A stretch of 64,000 nt of DNA from Bordetella trematum (GCF_900078335.1 NZ_FKBR01000034.1:1-64000), one strand, 5' to 3'; shown: positions 35,264 to 45,342, counted from the first letter of the stretch. Numbers and translations: made by a program. Notes: generated from the letters alone by a model not told the origin.

Positions 35264-36565
35264 ATGAAAATCCTGGTAATCGGCTCGGGCGGCCGCGAAC
35301 ACGCTCTCGCATGGCGGCTGGCGCGTTCGCCGCGCGTTCACAAGGTTTATGTGGCGCCCGGCAACGGCGGCACCCAGACCGGCCAGCAACTCGAGAACGT
35401 GGCGCTCAGTCAGCCCGAAGAACTGGCCGATTTCGCCCAGCGCGAAGGCGTCGCCCTCACGGTGGTGGGCCCCGAGGCCCCGCTGGCCGCCGGCGTGGTC
35501 GATGTGTTCCGCGCTCGCGGGCTGAAGATCTTCGGGCCGACCAGGGCCGCCGCCCAGCTGGAGAGCTCCAAGGATTACGCCAAGGCGTTCATGATCCGCC
35601 ACAACATCCCGACGGCGCGCTATCAGACCTTCACTGATCCGGCCCAGGCCCATGCCTATGTCGACCAGGAAGGCGCGCCCATCGTGATCAAGGCCGACGG
35701 TCTGGCCGCCGGCAAGGGCGTGGTGGTCGCCACCACCCTGCAGGAAGCCCACGACGCCATCGACGCCATGCTGGGCGACGGCTCGCTGGGCGCGGCCGGG
35801 GCGCGCGTGGTCATCGAAGAATGCCTGATCGGCGAAGAAGCCAGCTTCATCGTGATGGTCGACGGCCGCAACGTGCTGGCCCTGGCTACCAGCCAGGACC
35901 ACAAACGCCTGCGCGACGGCGACGAAGGCCCCAACACCGGCGGCATGGGCGCCTACTCGCCCGCCCCCATCGTGACGCCCGAGCTGCACCACCGCATCAT
36001 GCGCGAAATCATTCTGCCCACGGTGCAGGGCATGGCGCAGGATGGCATCCCCTATACCGGCTTCCTGTACGCCGGCCTCATGATTGCCCCGGGCGATGAC
36101 CCCGACCGCCCCATCAAGACGCTGGAATTCAACTGCCGCATGGGCGACCCCGAAACCCAGCCGATCATGATGCGCGTCAAGAGCGACCTGCTCGATGCGC
36201 TGGAGCACGCCGTCGAGGGCACGCTGGACCAGGCCGACATCACCTGGGACCGGCGCAGCGCCCTGGGCGTGGTGCTGGCCGCGGCCAACTACCCGGCCAC
36301 GCCGCGCACCGGCGATGTGATCAGCGGCCTGCCGGCCGACAACGATGACTGCATGGTGTTCCATGCCGCCACCGTCGCCGAAGACGGCCAGATCAAGACC
36401 AGCGGCGGGCGCGTGCTGTGCGTCACGGCGCTGGGCGACTCGGTACGCATGGCGCGCGAGCGCGCCTACCAGACCGTCAACGCCGTGCATTTCGACGGCC
36501 GCCAGTACCGCAGCGACATCGGCTGGCGCGCACTCAAGCCTTCGCAGCAGAAAACCAAGCCCTGA
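35264..36565 (+). CDS. purD: Phosphoribosylamine-glycine ligase
   Basis: A 433-residue ATP-grasp enzyme of purine synthesis, joining glycine to phosphoribosylamine to make GAR. Visible signatures: [20 protein letters not shown] at the N-terminus, [12 protein letters not shown], the ATP-grasp [40 protein letters not shown] and [12 protein letters not shown]. Length matches the family. It lies 108 bases after yebC and 8 bases before hemF. Confidence 0.97.
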   Translation: MKILVIGSGGREHALAWRLARSPRVHKVYVAPGNGGTQTGQQLENVALSQPEELADFAQREGVALTVVGPEAPLAAGVVDVFRARGLKIFGPTRAAAQLESSKDYAKAFMIRHNIPTARYQTFTDPAQAHAYVDQEGAPIVIKADGLAAGKGVVVATTLQEAHDAIDAMLGDGSLGAAGARVVIEECLIGEEASFIVMVDGRNVLALATSQDHKRLRDGDEGPNTGGMGAYSPAPIVTPELHHRIMREIILPTVQGMAQDGIPYTGFLYAGLMIAPGDDPDRPIKTLEFNCRMGDPETQPIMMRVKSDLLDALEHAVEGTLDQADITWDRRSALGVVLAAANYPATPRTGDVISGLPADNDDCMVFHAATVAEDGQIKTSGGRVLCVTALGDSVRMARERAYQTVNAVHFDGRQYRSDIGWRALKPSQQKTKP

Positions 36566-36573
36566 GCCCCCGC

Positions 36574-37488
36574 ATGACCCATGCCGTCGACATCAACGCC
36601 GTCCAGGCGTATCTCACGGGCTTGCAGGAGCGCATCGTCGCCGCGCTGGAGAACGCCGGCGGCGAGGCCTTTCGCACCGACCGCTGGCAACGCCGCGAAG
36701 GCGGCGGCGGCATTTCCCGCCTGATCGAAGGCGGCGAACTGCTCGAACGCGGCGGCGTGCTGTTTAGCCACGTGGCCGGCACGCGTCTGCCGCCGTCGGC
36801 CAGCGCCCACCGGCCCGAACTGGCCGGGCGGCCCTGGCAGGCCATGGGCGTTTCGCTGGTGCTGCACCCGCGCAACCCCTATGTGCCGACCACCCACATG
36901 AACGTGCGCATGTTCGTGGCCGCGGCGCGCCCCGGCCACGATGAACGCGACGTGTTCTGGTTCGGCGGCGGGCTGGACCTGACGCCCTACTATCCCTTCG
37001 AAGAAGACGCGCGCCACTTCCATCAGGTGTGCCATGACGCGCTGGCGCCTCACGGGCCGCAGTACTACCCGCGCTACAAGCGCTGGTGCGACGAGTATTT
37101 CTATCTCAAGCACCGCCAGGAAACGCGCGGCATCGGCGGCATCTTCTTCGATGACCTGAACGAGGCCGGCTTCGAGGCGGCTTTTGCCCTGACCCGTTCT
37201 GTGGGCGACAGTTTTCTGCCCGCTTTCCTGCCCATCGTCGAGCGCCGCCGTGCGCTGCCCTACGACACGCGCGAGCGCGACTTCCAGGCCTATCGTCGGG
37301 GCCGTTATGTCGAGTTCAACCTGGTGTTCGATCGCGGCACGCTGTTCGGCCTGCAATCGGGCGGACGCACCGAGTCCATCCTGCTGTCGATGCCGCCGCA
37401 GGCCCAATGGCGCTATGACTGGCAACCGCAGCCCGGCTCGCCCGAAGCCCAACTGGCGGATTACCTCAAGCCGCGGGACTGGCTGTGA
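36574..37488 (+). CDS. hemF: Oxygen-dependent coproporphyrinogen III oxidase
   Basis: A 304-residue aerobic coproporphyrinogen oxidase of haem synthesis. Family blocks are intact: [63 protein letters not shown], and [28 protein letters not shown] near the C-terminus (split here: [28 protein letters not shown]). The ATG at 36574 follows purD by 8 bases; the open frame extends upstream inside purD and is ignored. Its TGA overlaps the nadD GTG (GTGA). Confidence 0.97.
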   Translation: MTHAVDINAVQAYLTGLQERIVAALENAGGEAFRTDRWQRREGGGGISRLIEGGELLERGGVLFSHVAGTRLPPSASAHRPELAGRPWQAMGVSLVLHPRNPYVPTTHMNVRMFVAAARPGHDERDVFWFGGGLDLTPYYPFEEDARHFHQVCHDALAPHGPQYYPRYKRWCDEYFYLKHRQETRGIGGIFFDDLNEAGFEAAFALTRSVGDSFLPAFLPIVERRRALPYDTRERDFQAYRRGRYVEFNLVFDRGTLFGLQSGGRTESILLSMPPQAQWRYDWQPQPGSPEAQLADYLKPRDWL

Positions 37489-38087
37489 CGCGCATCGGTC
37501 TGCTGGGCGGCAGCTTCGATCCCATCCACCTGGCCCATGTGGCCTTGGCGCAAAGCGCATTGCTGCATCTGAACCTGGATGAAGTGCAGTTGCTGCCTGC
37601 GGCCGACCCCTGGCAGCGGGCGCCGCTGACGGCCAGCCCGCAGCAGCGGGTGGAGATGATACGCGCAGCCATCGACGGCCTGCCGGGCCTGAGCATCAAT
37701 CTCAGCGAGATCGAGCGCGGCGGCCCGACCTATACCGCCGACACCATCGACGCGCTGCCGTCCGGCACCAGCTATACGTGGATTTTCGGCGCCGATCAGC
37801 TGGCCAATTTCTGCACCTGGCAACGCTGGCAGGACATCGCCCGCCAGGTCGACCTCGCGGTCGCCGTCCGGCCGGGGGTGGCCCTGCAGACGCCGCCGGC
37901 GCTGGCCGACTGGCTGCGCCAGGTCGGCCGGCGCCTGCACGAGCTGCCGTTTGCGCCCATGCCGGTTTCTGCATCGGAGATCCGCCAACGCCTGGCCGCC
38001 GGCCAGAGCGTCCGCGACATGCTGCCCGATGGCGTGGCCCGCTACATTGCGCGGCACGGCCTTTATTCGGCCAAGACCGGACGCTGA
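37485..38087 (+). CDS. nadD: Nicotinate-nucleotide adenylyltransferase
   Basis: A 200-residue NaMN adenylyltransferase of NAD synthesis. The nucleotidyltransferase signature [18 protein letters not shown] is at residues 6-23, with the ISxxIR-like [20 protein letters not shown] near the end. It starts with GTG at 37485, overlapping the hemF stop by 4 bases, which suggests coupled translation. Confidence 0.95.
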   Translation: MTRIGLLGGSFDPIHLAHVALAQSALLHLNLDEVQLLPAADPWQRAPLTASPQQRVEMIRAAIDGLPGLSINLSEIERGGPTYTADTIDALPSGTSYTWIFGADQLANFCTWQRWQDIARQVDLAVAVRPGVALQTPPALADWLRQVGRRLHELPFAPMPVSASEIRQRLAAGQSVRDMLPDGVARYIARHGLYSAKTGR

Positions 38088-38208
38088 GCTCGCCACGGCC
38101 GGCGCTGACCGCCCTGCCGCCTGCCTGCGGCCATTTCCGCCCCTGCCACGTGCAAAAGCCCCGGGTCCGGCCCCTCGGATGGGGTCGGCTCGGGTTATAT
38201 TTGCGCCC

Positions 38209-38616
38209 ATGGATATTCAAAAACTACAACGCGCCGTCATTGACGCCCTGGAAGACGTCAAGGCTCAGGAAATCAAGGTGTTCAACACCACCCACCTGAC
38301 CAGCCTTTTCGATCGGGTCGTCATTGCCAGCGCCAGCTCCAACCGCCAGACCCGCGCACTGGCCGCCAGCGTGGCCGATCGGGGCCGCGCCCTGCAACTG
38401 ACCGGCATCACCATCGAAGGCGAAGACACCGGCGAATGGGTCGTGGTCGACCTCGGCGATATCGTGGTGCACATCATGCAGCCGGCCATCCGCCAGTACT
38501 ACAACCTTGAAGAAATCTGGGGCGACAAACCGGTGCGCGTCAAGCTGCTGCCGGCCTCGACCCAACCGGCCGCGGCCCGCAGCGCCTACGACGCGACCGA
38601 CGACGAACAGGCATGA
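38209..38616 (+). CDS. rsfS: Ribosome silencing factor RsfS
   Basis: A 135-residue RsfS/YbeB/iojap protein that binds uL14 and blocks subunit joining during slow growth. Family core: [39 protein letters not shown] and [11 protein letters not shown]. The ATG at 38209 gives the usual start. A TATATT box lies at 38196-38201, only 7 bases before the ATG, and no Shine-Dalgarno sequence is visible, so a leaderless transcript is possible. The stop overlaps the rlmH ATG. Confidence 0.95.
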   Translation: MDIQKLQRAVIDALEDVKAQEIKVFNTTHLTSLFDRVVIASASSNRQTRALAASVADRGRALQLTGITIEGEDTGEWVVVDLGDIVVHIMQPAIRQYYNLEEIWGDKPVRVKLLPASTQPAAARSAYDATDDEQA

Positions 38617-39083
38617 AGCTGATCGTCGCCGCCGTCGGCACCCGCATGCCCGAGTGGGTGCTGACCGCCTGGGACGACTATGCCAAGCGGCTGCCGGCCG
38701 ACTGTGCGCTCGAACTGCGCGAGATCAAGCCGGAGCCGCGCACCAGCGGCAAGACGCCTGCCCAGATGATGGCCGCCGAGGCGCGCCGCATCGAGGCTGC
38801 GCTGCCGGCCGGCGCGCGCCGCATCGCCCTTGATGAGCGTGGCCGCGACCTGACCACGATGGCGCTGTCGCAGCAGCTGGAGAAATGGCGCGGCGATGGC
38901 CGCGACGTCGCCTTGCTGGTGGGAGGCCCCGATGGGCTGGACGCCGGCCTGAAGGCCAGTTGCGACGGCCTGATCCGCTTGTCTTCGCTCACCCTGCCCC
39001 ACCCCATGGTGCGGGTGTTGCTGGCCGAACAGCTCTATCGTGCCTGGGCCATTCTGAACAATCACCCCTATCACCGCGCCTGA
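38613..39083 (+). CDS. rlmH: 23S rRNA pseudouridine-1915 N3-methyltransferase
   Basis: A 156-residue SPOUT-class methyltransferase that acts on pseudouridine 1915 of 23S rRNA in the assembled ribosome. Signatures: [34 protein letters not shown] (the knot loop binding SAM), and the C-terminal [20 protein letters not shown] and NHPYHRA. It overlaps rsfS by 4 bases and is followed by maf after 7 bases. Confidence 0.96.
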   Translation: MKLIVAAVGTRMPEWVLTAWDDYAKRLPADCALELREIKPEPRTSGKTPAQMMAAEARRIEAALPAGARRIALDERGRDLTTMALSQQLEKWRGDGRDVALLVGGPDGLDAGLKASCDGLIRLSSLTLPHPMVRVLLAEQLYRAWAILNNHPYHRA

Positions 39084-39090
39084 GCGTTTC

Positions 39091-39696
39091 ATGGAACCCG
39101 CCCCCCGCCTGTACCTCGCCTCGGCCAGCCCGCGCCGGCGCGAATTGCTCACGCAGATCGGCCTGCCGCACACTGTGCTGCAGGTGCCCGCTCCGGCAGG
39201 CGAAGACGAGCCGATCCTGCCCGGCGAATCGGGCGCCGATTATGTGCAGCGCACCGCGCGCGAAAAGGCCGAACGTGGTCTGGACTGGCTGCACGCTCAG
39301 GCCCTGCCCGCCTTGCCGCTGCTGGCTGCCGACACCACCGTGCTGCTTGAGGGCTGCGTGCTCGGCAAACCCGCCACCCGCGCAGAGGCCCTGCAAATGT
39401 TGCAGGCGCTATCGGGCCGCCGCCATGAGGTCCGCACGGCCGTGGTGCTGGGCTGGCAGCAGCGCCTGCACGAAGCCGTGTCTGTCACTCAAGTACAGAT
39501 GCGCGCCTTGTCGCTGGCCGAGTGCGAGCGCTATTGCGATAGCGGCGAGCCCTTCGGCAAAGCCGGCGCCTACGGCATCCAGGGCCTGGCCGGCAGCTTC
39601 ATCGCCCACATCGAAGGCAGCTACAGCGCAGTGATGGGGCTGCCGCTGTTCGAGACGGCGCAACTGTTGCGCCACGCCGGCATCGAGCTGCCCTGA
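39091..39696 (+). CDS. maf: Maf-family nucleotide pyrophosphatase
   Basis: A 201-residue Maf/YhdE-type pyrophosphatase that hydrolyses non-canonical or pyrimidine nucleotides (dTTP/UTP group). Motifs: LYLASASPRRRELLTQIGL at the N-terminus, YVQRTAREKAERG, LAADTTVLLEGCVLGKP, LSGRRHEVRTAVVL and GKAGAYGIQGLAGSFI. It ends the housekeeping run. In many betaproteobacteria rng (RNase G) comes next, but here a convergent dehydratase gene follows. Confidence 0.93.
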   Translation: MEPAPRLYLASASPRRRELLTQIGLPHTVLQVPAPAGEDEPILPGESGADYVQRTAREKAERGLDWLHAQALPALPLLAADTTVLLEGCVLGKPATRAEALQMLQALSGRRHEVRTAVVLGWQQRLHEAVSVTQVQMRALSLAECERYCDSGEPFGKAGAYGIQGLAGSFIAHIEGSYSAVMGLPLFETAQLLRHAGIELP

Positions 39697-39741
39697 CCGG
39701 GCGGGCGCCGCAACGGGCCGTCCAGGCCCGCCGCGCCTGCC

Positions 39742-40704
39742 TCAACGGCTGAGCAACTGGCAGAAGCGATCCATGTCGACGTTGCCGCCGCTGATGATCA
39801 CCCCTACCCGCTTGCCCGCCCACTGCTCACGCGCCTGACGCACCGCCGCCAGGCCCAGGCAGCCGGTAGGCTCGGCCACAAGCTTCAGGAACTGCGCCAG
39901 ATAGCGCATCTCGTCGACCAACTGGGCGTCGCTGACCGTGACGATATCCTTGACCTGGCGTCGGATGATGTCAAAGGTGTAGTTGCCCAGGTATTGAGTC
40001 TGGGCCCCGTCGGCGATGGTCTTGGGCGTCTCGATGCGCACGATCGAACCGCTGCGCAGGGAACGCAGTCCGTCATCGCCCGCCTGCGGCTCTACGCCAT
40101 AGACGGCGCAGTCCGGCGCCAGGGCGCCGGCCGACAGCAGGGAGCCCGACAGCAGGCCGCCGCCGCCCAGGCTGACGTACAACGCGTCCAGCGGCCCGGT
40201 TTCCTCGATCAGTTCCTTGGCGGCCGTGCCTTGCCCGGCGATCACGTCCGGATGATCATAGGGCGGGATCAGGGTCAGGCCCTGCTCTTCGCACAAGCGC
40301 TGGCTGATGGCCTCGCGGTCTTCGGTATAGCGGTCGTAGAACACCACCTTGCCGCCGTAGCCGCGGGTGGCGGCCACTTTGGCGGCCGGCGCATCCTGCG
40401 GCATGACGATGGTGGCCGGAATGCCCAGCAGGCTGGCCGACAGCGCCACCGCCTGCGCATGATTGCCGGAGGAAAAAGCTACTACGCCGGCGCGCCGCTG
40501 CGCGGCGTCCAGACGCGAGAGCGCGTTGAATCCGCCACGGAACTTGAAGGCGCCCATGCGCTGCAGGTTCTCGCACTTGATGAAGAGCTCCAGCCCCAGC
40601 TCTTCATTGAGGCGGCGCGAGGTGGCGACCGGCGTGCGGTGGGCATGGCCCTGCAGGCGCTCGGCGGCGGCCTGGACATCGGCGTAGGTAGGTGTGGGGT
40701 TCAT
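39742..40704 (-). CDS. Threonine/serine dehydratase-like (threo-3-hydroxyaspartate ammonia-lyase type)
   Basis: A 320-residue PLP fold-type II enzyme lacking the regulatory ACT domain of IlvA. The Schiff-base Lys is in MGAFKFRGGFNALS; the substrate loop is SSGNHAQAVALSA and the phosphate loop SLGGGGLLSG. The size and sequence pattern fit catabolic serine/threonine dehydratases, serine racemases and threo-3-hydroxyaspartate dehydratases. It is directly downstream (44 bases) of a YheO/DauR-type regulator, a pairing that I associate with hydroxyaspartate or D-amino-acid use; the substrate is inferred. Confidence 0.82.
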   Translation of the reverse strand: MNPTPTYADVQAAAERLQGHAHRTPVATSRRLNEELGLELFIKCENLQRMGAFKFRGGFNALSRLDAAQRRAGVVAFSSGNHAQAVALSASLLGIPATIVMPQDAPAAKVAATRGYGGKVVFYDRYTEDREAISQRLCEEQGLTLIPPYDHPDVIAGQGTAAKELIEETGPLDALYVSLGGGGLLSGSLLSAGALAPDCAVYGVEPQAGDDGLRSLRSGSIVRIETPKTIADGAQTQYLGNYTFDIIRRQVKDIVTVSDAQLVDEMRYLAQFLKLVAEPTGCLGLAAVRQAREQWAGKRVGVIISGGNVDMDRFCQLLSR

Positions 40705-40748
40705 GGTCGTGTAGAAAGAAAAAAAACGGGCAGACAAGGGCGCGCCGT

Positions 40749-41381
40749 TCAGCGGCTATCGCCATAGACAGTGGCGCGCGACACGCCCAGGTGAGCGGCG
40801 ACGCTCTCCATGGCGCGACGAACGTCGAGAAAACCTTCCGCCTTGAGCAGGCGCAGCAGTTCGCGCCTGGCCGCCGGCTTGAGCGTACGTGGCGTGAGGC
40901 CCAGGCTGGCCGCATACGCGTCGATGCGCGCGCGCAGCGTCTGCGTGCCGGGCGGATCGAGCGACTCCCTGGGCGCATTCGTGTCCAGGGCGGTGAACTG
41001 CCCCAGCAGGCTTTGCAGACTGCGAAACTGCGTGAGGTCCAGATTCAGGCACAAGGCGGCGACATAGCGACCTTCGGCGTCCTTGATGCCGATCGATGTG
41101 CTCTTGGCCTGCCGGCCGTCGGGAAAGCGGTTGGGATAGTTGGCCAGCACCTGCGGATAATCCGGATCGGCGATACGCGCCAACCCCAACTCGGTGGTGG
41201 GATCGCCCACCTCGCGACCGGATAGATTATTGTGGATCGCCAGCACCGAATGCCTGGGATCCACCAGATCATGCAGCACCACTTCACAGAATGGCGCGAA
41301 AGTCTGGCTGATGCCCAGGGCGACCTGCTGCAGCTGTTCCAGCAACGCGGCGTGTTCGGCAGAAGACGAGGGTTGGCTCAT
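40749..41381 (-). CDS. YheO/DauR-type transcriptional regulator
   Basis: A 210-residue regulator with an N-terminal YheO PAS-like domain (about 15-130; VVLHDLVDPRHSVLAIHNNLSG and KSTSIGIKDAEGRYVAALCLN) and a C-terminal HTH_22 helix-turn-helix (GFLDVRRAMESVAAHLG, VSRATVYGDSR). DauR in Pseudomonas represses D-arginine catabolism; relatives sit beside hydroxyaspartate dehydratase genes. It lies upstream of the dehydratase on the same strand and likely controls it and itself. Confidence 0.87.
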   Translation of the reverse strand: MSQPSSSAEHAALLEQLQQVALGISQTFAPFCEVVLHDLVDPRHSVLAIHNNLSGREVGDPTTELGLARIADPDYPQVLANYPNRFPDGRQAKSTSIGIKDAEGRYVAALCLNLDLTQFRSLQSLLGQFTALDTNAPRESLDPPGTQTLRARIDAYAASLGLTPRTLKPAARRELLRLLKAEGFLDVRRAMESVAAHLGVSRATVYGDSR

Positions 41382-41414
41382 GGCTAAAATTTTTGTCTAT
41401 ATCTGGACTTAATG

Positions 41415-42071
41415 TCAAGAAGGACCGCCTGGCGCGAAGTCCGCCGCAAAGTCCCGTGCAAACGCCCGCATCCAGGCCAGACGGCGATGGCCCAGCGCAC
41501 GCGCGGCGGCAGTCCACATGCTGTCGGGCAGCTGTGCGAGCTTGATTTCCAGATGATCAAGGGTGTAAAGACTGTCGTCGCGCTCGCGCGTCAGGCCAAG
41601 CGGGTCCTGCCCGTCTGCGAGCGCGCGACCCAGCGCGCCGCCGATCGCGAACATGCGCGCCAGCCCGACCGGGCCCAGGGCGTCGAGGCGGTCGGCGTCC
41701 TGCACGATGCGCGCCTCGGGGCTGCGCGCCACAATGCCCGCCGAATAACTGTGCGCCTCGATGGCGTGAAAGACCGCCGGCAGGCGCGCCGCATCGAAGC
41801 CCGCTGCGAGCAGCAGCCCGCAGGCCTGTTGCGCCGAGCGGCGCGACGCCTGCCCGCGCTCAGGATGATCCTTGGGCAGGTTGACCACATCATGCAGATA
41901 ACAGGCCACGGCCACGACCACGGGATCGGCCTGGGCGTCCTCGGCCAGCAGGCATCGCGCGTTGGCCCATACCCGATCCAGATGGCTGAGATCGTGCCCC
42001 GGATCATGCTGCATCGCATCGCCCGCCAATTGGCGGGCGCGCACCGCCCAGGTATCAGAGGCGCTCGTCAT
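41415..42071 (-). CDS. HD-domain phosphohydrolase
   Basis: A 218-residue HD-superfamily protein. The metal motif runs DPGHDLSHLDRVW (first His), then VACYLHDVVNLPKDHP (HD pair) and IVQDADRLDALGPVGLARMF (distal Asp), the pattern of YedJ-like phosphohydrolases. The ATG at 42071 is preferred because GGAG lies 9 bases before it; two in-frame ATGs upstream are alternatives. It is leftward, just upstream of the YheO-type regulator by 33 bases, and divergent from the methyltransferase gene. The substrate is unknown. Confidence 0.86.
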   Translation of the reverse strand: MTSASDTWAVRARQLAGDAMQHDPGHDLSHLDRVWANARCLLAEDAQADPVVVAVACYLHDVVNLPKDHPERGQASRRSAQQACGLLLAAGFDAARLPAVFHAIEAHSYSAGIVARSPEARIVQDADRLDALGPVGLARMFAIGGALGRALADGQDPLGLTRERDDSLYTLDHLEIKLAQLPDSMWTAAARALGHRRLAWMRAFARDFAADFAPGGPS

Positions 42072-42179
42072 TCGGGAATACTCCATTGGTGATGTCATCC
42101 CAATTTTGACGCAAACTGCGCCACCTTCGCAGGTCCGCCCCAAGATTCACGGATTTATTCTCTGGGTGAGTGGAACACC

Positions 42180-43703
42180 ATGCAAGATTGGACTGCCGGC
42201 TACATCACGGATATCCCCTATACCTGCGGGTATTACCATGAAATGAACCCGCTCTGGCTGCGCTTGGTCTTTGCCAGTTGCGGCGCCGTCTTCCCCGACG
42301 CTGGCGCCGCCTGCGAACTGGGCTATGGTCAGGGCCTGTCAACGACCATCCATGCCAGCGCCACGCAGTGGCAATGGCATGGCACCGACTTCAACCCCAG
42401 CCAGGCCAGCTTCGCCCGGCATTTGGCGGCCCACACCGGCGCGGCGCCCGAGCTGGCCGCCGACAGCTTCGCAGAATTCGCCGCGCGCACGGACCTGCCG
42501 GATTTCGATCTCATCTGCCTGCACGGGATCTGGTCATGGATTACTGACGACAACCGCCGGGTGCTGGTGGATTTCATCCGCCGCAAGCTCAAGATCGGCG
42601 GGGTGCTCTACCTCAGCTACAACGCCATGCCGGGCTGGGCGCCACTGCTGCCGCTGCGCCAGTTGCTGGCCGGCCATGCCGCCAATCTGGGTGGTTCGCG
42701 CCTGAAGCGCACCGAGCAGGCGCTGGACTTCGCCAAGCGGGTGGTAGCCACCGCGCCGCTCTATCTGCGCAACGCGCCGCAGCTGGCCGAGCGCCTGCAA
42801 AGCCTGGAAGAGCACAGCCCGCACTATCTGGCTCACGAGTATCTCAACGGTACCTGGCAACCGATGCACTTCTCGGCGGTAGCCGACTGGCTGCACGAGG
42901 CGCGCCTGGAGTATGTCTGCAACGCCAATCCGCTGGATCAGATCGAGGCGCTCAACACCACGCCTGAGCAACAGGCCCTCATGGCAGAGATCGACGACCC
43001 CCTGCAGCGCGAAGACCTGCGGGACCTGATGATCAGCCGCAGCTTCCGCAAGGACTGCTGGATCAAGGGCCGACGCCCCCTCCCCGCGAGCGCCGCCGAG
43101 GCCTTGTTGCGCGCGCAGCGCGTGGTGCTTGCCGTGCCGCGCGAGCGCGTGCAACTCACCATCCGCAGTGCCGCGCGCGAGGCGAGCCTGCACGAGGCCA
43201 TCCACCTGCCTCTGCTGGACTGCCTCCAGGATCAGCAGATCCTCACCTTGGGCGAACTGGAAACCCGGCTGCGCGCTCACAACGTCAGCCCGCCGCAGTT
43301 GCGCGAAGCCGTGATGGTGCTGGCCGGCAGCGGCTACCTCGCTCCGGCCCACGACGATGCCGCGATCGAGCAGCTCTGCCCGCGTGTGCAGGCCTTCAAT
43401 CGCCACCTGCTGGAATATGCGCGCAGCGATGCCCAGATCCAGTACCTGGCCAGCCCGGTCACCGGTGGCGGCCTGGCCGTCGATCGCATCAGCCAGCTGA
43501 TGCTGCTGGCCCGCCAGGAAGGCCTGCCGCGCGAACAGTGGCCCGCCTATGCCTGGCATTGCCTGGAAGCTCACGGACAACGGCTGCTCAAGGACGGCGT
43601 ACCGGTCGAATCGGAGGCCGACAACATCGCCGAGCTCGACCTGCTGGCCGGCATGATGCAGGCCGAGTTGCTGCCCGTGCTGCAACGTCTCAAAGCCGTC
43701 TGA
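42180..43703 (+). CDS. SAM-dependent methyltransferase with regulatory domain
   Basis: A 507-residue two-part protein. Residues 1 to about 200 are a class I SAM methyltransferase: motif I ACELGYGQGLSTTIHA (about 44-59), an acidic GTDFNPSQ at strand two, and DFDLICLHGIWSWI, with GGVLYLSYNAMPGWAP after it. Residues from about 215 correspond to the predicted methyltransferase regulatory domain that follows it in this family (PLDQIEAL, RKDCWIKGRRPL), and the C-terminal third looks like a winged-helix-type module. The target is unknown. It stands alone, followed by a hairpin. Confidence 0.84.
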   Translation: MQDWTAGYITDIPYTCGYYHEMNPLWLRLVFASCGAVFPDAGAACELGYGQGLSTTIHASATQWQWHGTDFNPSQASFARHLAAHTGAAPELAADSFAEFAARTDLPDFDLICLHGIWSWITDDNRRVLVDFIRRKLKIGGVLYLSYNAMPGWAPLLPLRQLLAGHAANLGGSRLKRTEQALDFAKRVVATAPLYLRNAPQLAERLQSLEEHSPHYLAHEYLNGTWQPMHFSAVADWLHEARLEYVCNANPLDQIEALNTTPEQQALMAEIDDPLQREDLRDLMISRSFRKDCWIKGRRPLPASAAEALLRAQRVVLAVPRERVQLTIRSAAREASLHEAIHLPLLDCLQDQQILTLGELETRLRAHNVSPPQLREAVMVLAGSGYLAPAHDDAAIEQLCPRVQAFNRHLLEYARSDAQIQYLASPVTGGGLAVDRISQLMLLARQEGLPREQWPAYAWHCLEAHGQRLLKDGVPVESEADNIAELDLLAGMMQAELLPVLQRLKAV

Positions 43704-43770
43704 GGGCCCGGCTCCAGGCCTGGGGGTTTCACCAATAGGAAACCACCGGCAAGCCTGTCGTGCATCGACC

Positions 43771-43803
43771 GCGCCCGCTCCATCACGAGCGGGCGCTGCG
43801 CTT
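43771..43803 (+). terminator. Hairpin terminator after the methyltransferase gene
   Basis: GCGCCCGCTC (43771-43780) pairs with GAGCGGGCGC (43787-43796) around CATCAC, followed by a weak TGCGCTTT. It lies 67 bases after the stop. The tail is poor in T, so the efficiency is uncertain. Confidence 0.55.
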
Positions 43804-43914
43804 TCGCACCTGGCAAACCCTTGATTTCATTGCCCATATAGGGAAAACGCCACGTCACCACAATGGCCGGCGGCCGGATGATCGCGCACGCACATAAGCC
43901 AGACGAATGCGTTG

Positions 43915-43937
43915 AATAAAAAAATAGAATTTTTATT
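43915..43937. promoter_or_regulatory. AT-rich inverted repeat before the MHS transporter
   Basis: AATAAAAA (43915-43922) and TTTTTATT (43930-43937) form a perfect dyad with a 7-base spacer, 66 bases before the transporter ATG. It stands out from the GC-rich surroundings. It could be a regulator site, for example for the LysR gene at 46417, or an AT-rich promoter upstream element. Confidence 0.45.
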
Positions 43938-44002
43938 ATGCAAGGGGGCAGACGTATAAAGATCGAGGCATTCCGCCGCCTTTGATTGCTTGCGAGATAA
44001 AA

Positions 44003-45319
44003 ATGCAGGGGAAAAAACAATCGACGCACCAGCCGGTGCGCGCCTCGGTCGCCGCCTTCGTCGGGACGATGATCGAGTGGTATGACTTTTATATCTACGC
44101 CACGGCTGCAGCCCTGGTCTTTGGTAAAGTGTTCTTTCCGTCGGTTGACGGTTTCTATGGCACGTTGGCGGCCTTCGGCACCTTCGCCGTGGGCTTTTTC
44201 GCGCGGCCGCTGGGCGGCGCCATCTTCGGGCACATCGGCGATCGCATCGGGCGCAAGAAATCGCTCGTGATCACGCTGCTGATGATGGGGACCGTCACGG
44301 TGCTGATCGGCCTGCTGCCCACCTATGCCACCATCGGTGTATGGGCGCCGGTATTGCTGGTCGTGCTGCGCTTCATCCAGGGCATCGCCGTGGGCGGCGA
44401 ATGGGGTGGCGCAGTCCTGATGGCAGGCGAACACTCCCCGGACCAGAAAAAACGCACTTTCTTCGCCTCTTTTGCGCAGCTGGGCAGCCCGGCCGGCCTG
44501 ATCCTGTCGATGCTGATGTTCAAGCTGGTGACCTCGCTGGATGACGCCGCCTTCATGAGCTGGGGCTGGCGCGTGCCCTTCCTGTTCAGCGCTGCGCTGC
44601 TGGTGGTGGGTTTCGCCATCCGCGTCAGCGTCAAGGAGTCGCCGGACTTTCTGGCCGAGCAGGAGCGAAAAGCCAAGGAAAGCGCTGCCCGCCAGGCGCG
44701 CGAATCGGCGCCGTTGCTGGAAGTGCTGCGCGGCGCGCCCGGCATGCTGGCGCTGGCCATTGGCGCGAACGTGCTGGGCATCGCCGGGTTTTACTTCACC
44801 AGCACCTTCATGCTCGCCTACACCACCCAGTATGTCGGCCTGTCGCGCGCGCTGGTGCTGGACAGCCTGCTGCTGGTGTCGGTGATGCAGTTCTTCATCA
44901 CGCCGCTGTCCGCCTACATCGGCTCGCGCATCGGCTACCGCCGCTTCCTGCTGATCACCTCTTTCCTGTCGATCTTCACGCCGTATGTCATGTTCAATCT
45001 GGTGGACATGGGCTCGCGCACTTCGCTCACGCTGGGCGTGGGCCTGGCGGTGCTGTTCATCGGCGCCTACTACGCGGTGATCGCCGGTTACGTCAGCGAC
45101 AGCTTCCCGACCCGCATCCGCTATACCGGCATTTCGATGGCCTATCAGCTGTCGGGCGCCATTTTTGGCGGCCTCACCCCGATTGTCGGCACCATCCTGG
45201 CGCAGAGCTTCAAGGGACAATGGTGGCCGCTGGCGCTGCTGTTCAGCGCCCTGTCGCTGCTATCCATGCTGTCGGTGCTGTTCCTGTCCACCCGGCGTCA
45301 ACATGACGCGGCCGCCTGA
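44003..45319 (+). CDS. MFS transporter, metabolite:H+ symporter (MHS) family
   Basis: A 438-residue major facilitator of the MHS group (ShiA, KgtP, ProP relatives). The hallmarks are ASVAAFVGTMIEWYDFYIYA at the first helix, FARPLGGAIFGHIGDRIGRK in the first loop, and LRFIQGIAVGGEWGGAVLMA in helix four. There are 12 predicted helices. The ATG at 44003 has GAGA upstream; an in-frame TTG 21 bases earlier is possible. The next gene (23 bases on) is an acetylpolyamine amidohydrolase homologue, so the pair may import and deacetylate one compound. Confidence 0.9.
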   Translation: MQGKKQSTHQPVRASVAAFVGTMIEWYDFYIYATAAALVFGKVFFPSVDGFYGTLAAFGTFAVGFFARPLGGAIFGHIGDRIGRKKSLVITLLMMGTVTVLIGLLPTYATIGVWAPVLLVVLRFIQGIAVGGEWGGAVLMAGEHSPDQKKRTFFASFAQLGSPAGLILSMLMFKLVTSLDDAAFMSWGWRVPFLFSAALLVVGFAIRVSVKESPDFLAEQERKAKESAARQARESAPLLEVLRGAPGMLALAIGANVLGIAGFYFTSTFMLAYTTQYVGLSRALVLDSLLLVSVMQFFITPLSAYIGSRIGYRRFLLITSFLSIFTPYVMFNLVDMGSRTSLTLGVGLAVLFIGAYYAVIAGYVSDSFPTRIRYTGISMAYQLSGAIFGGLTPIVGTILAQSFKGQWWPLALLFSALSLLSMLSVLFLSTRRQHDAAA

Positions 45320-45342
45320 ACTGTTTCTCAAGGATTGAACCC

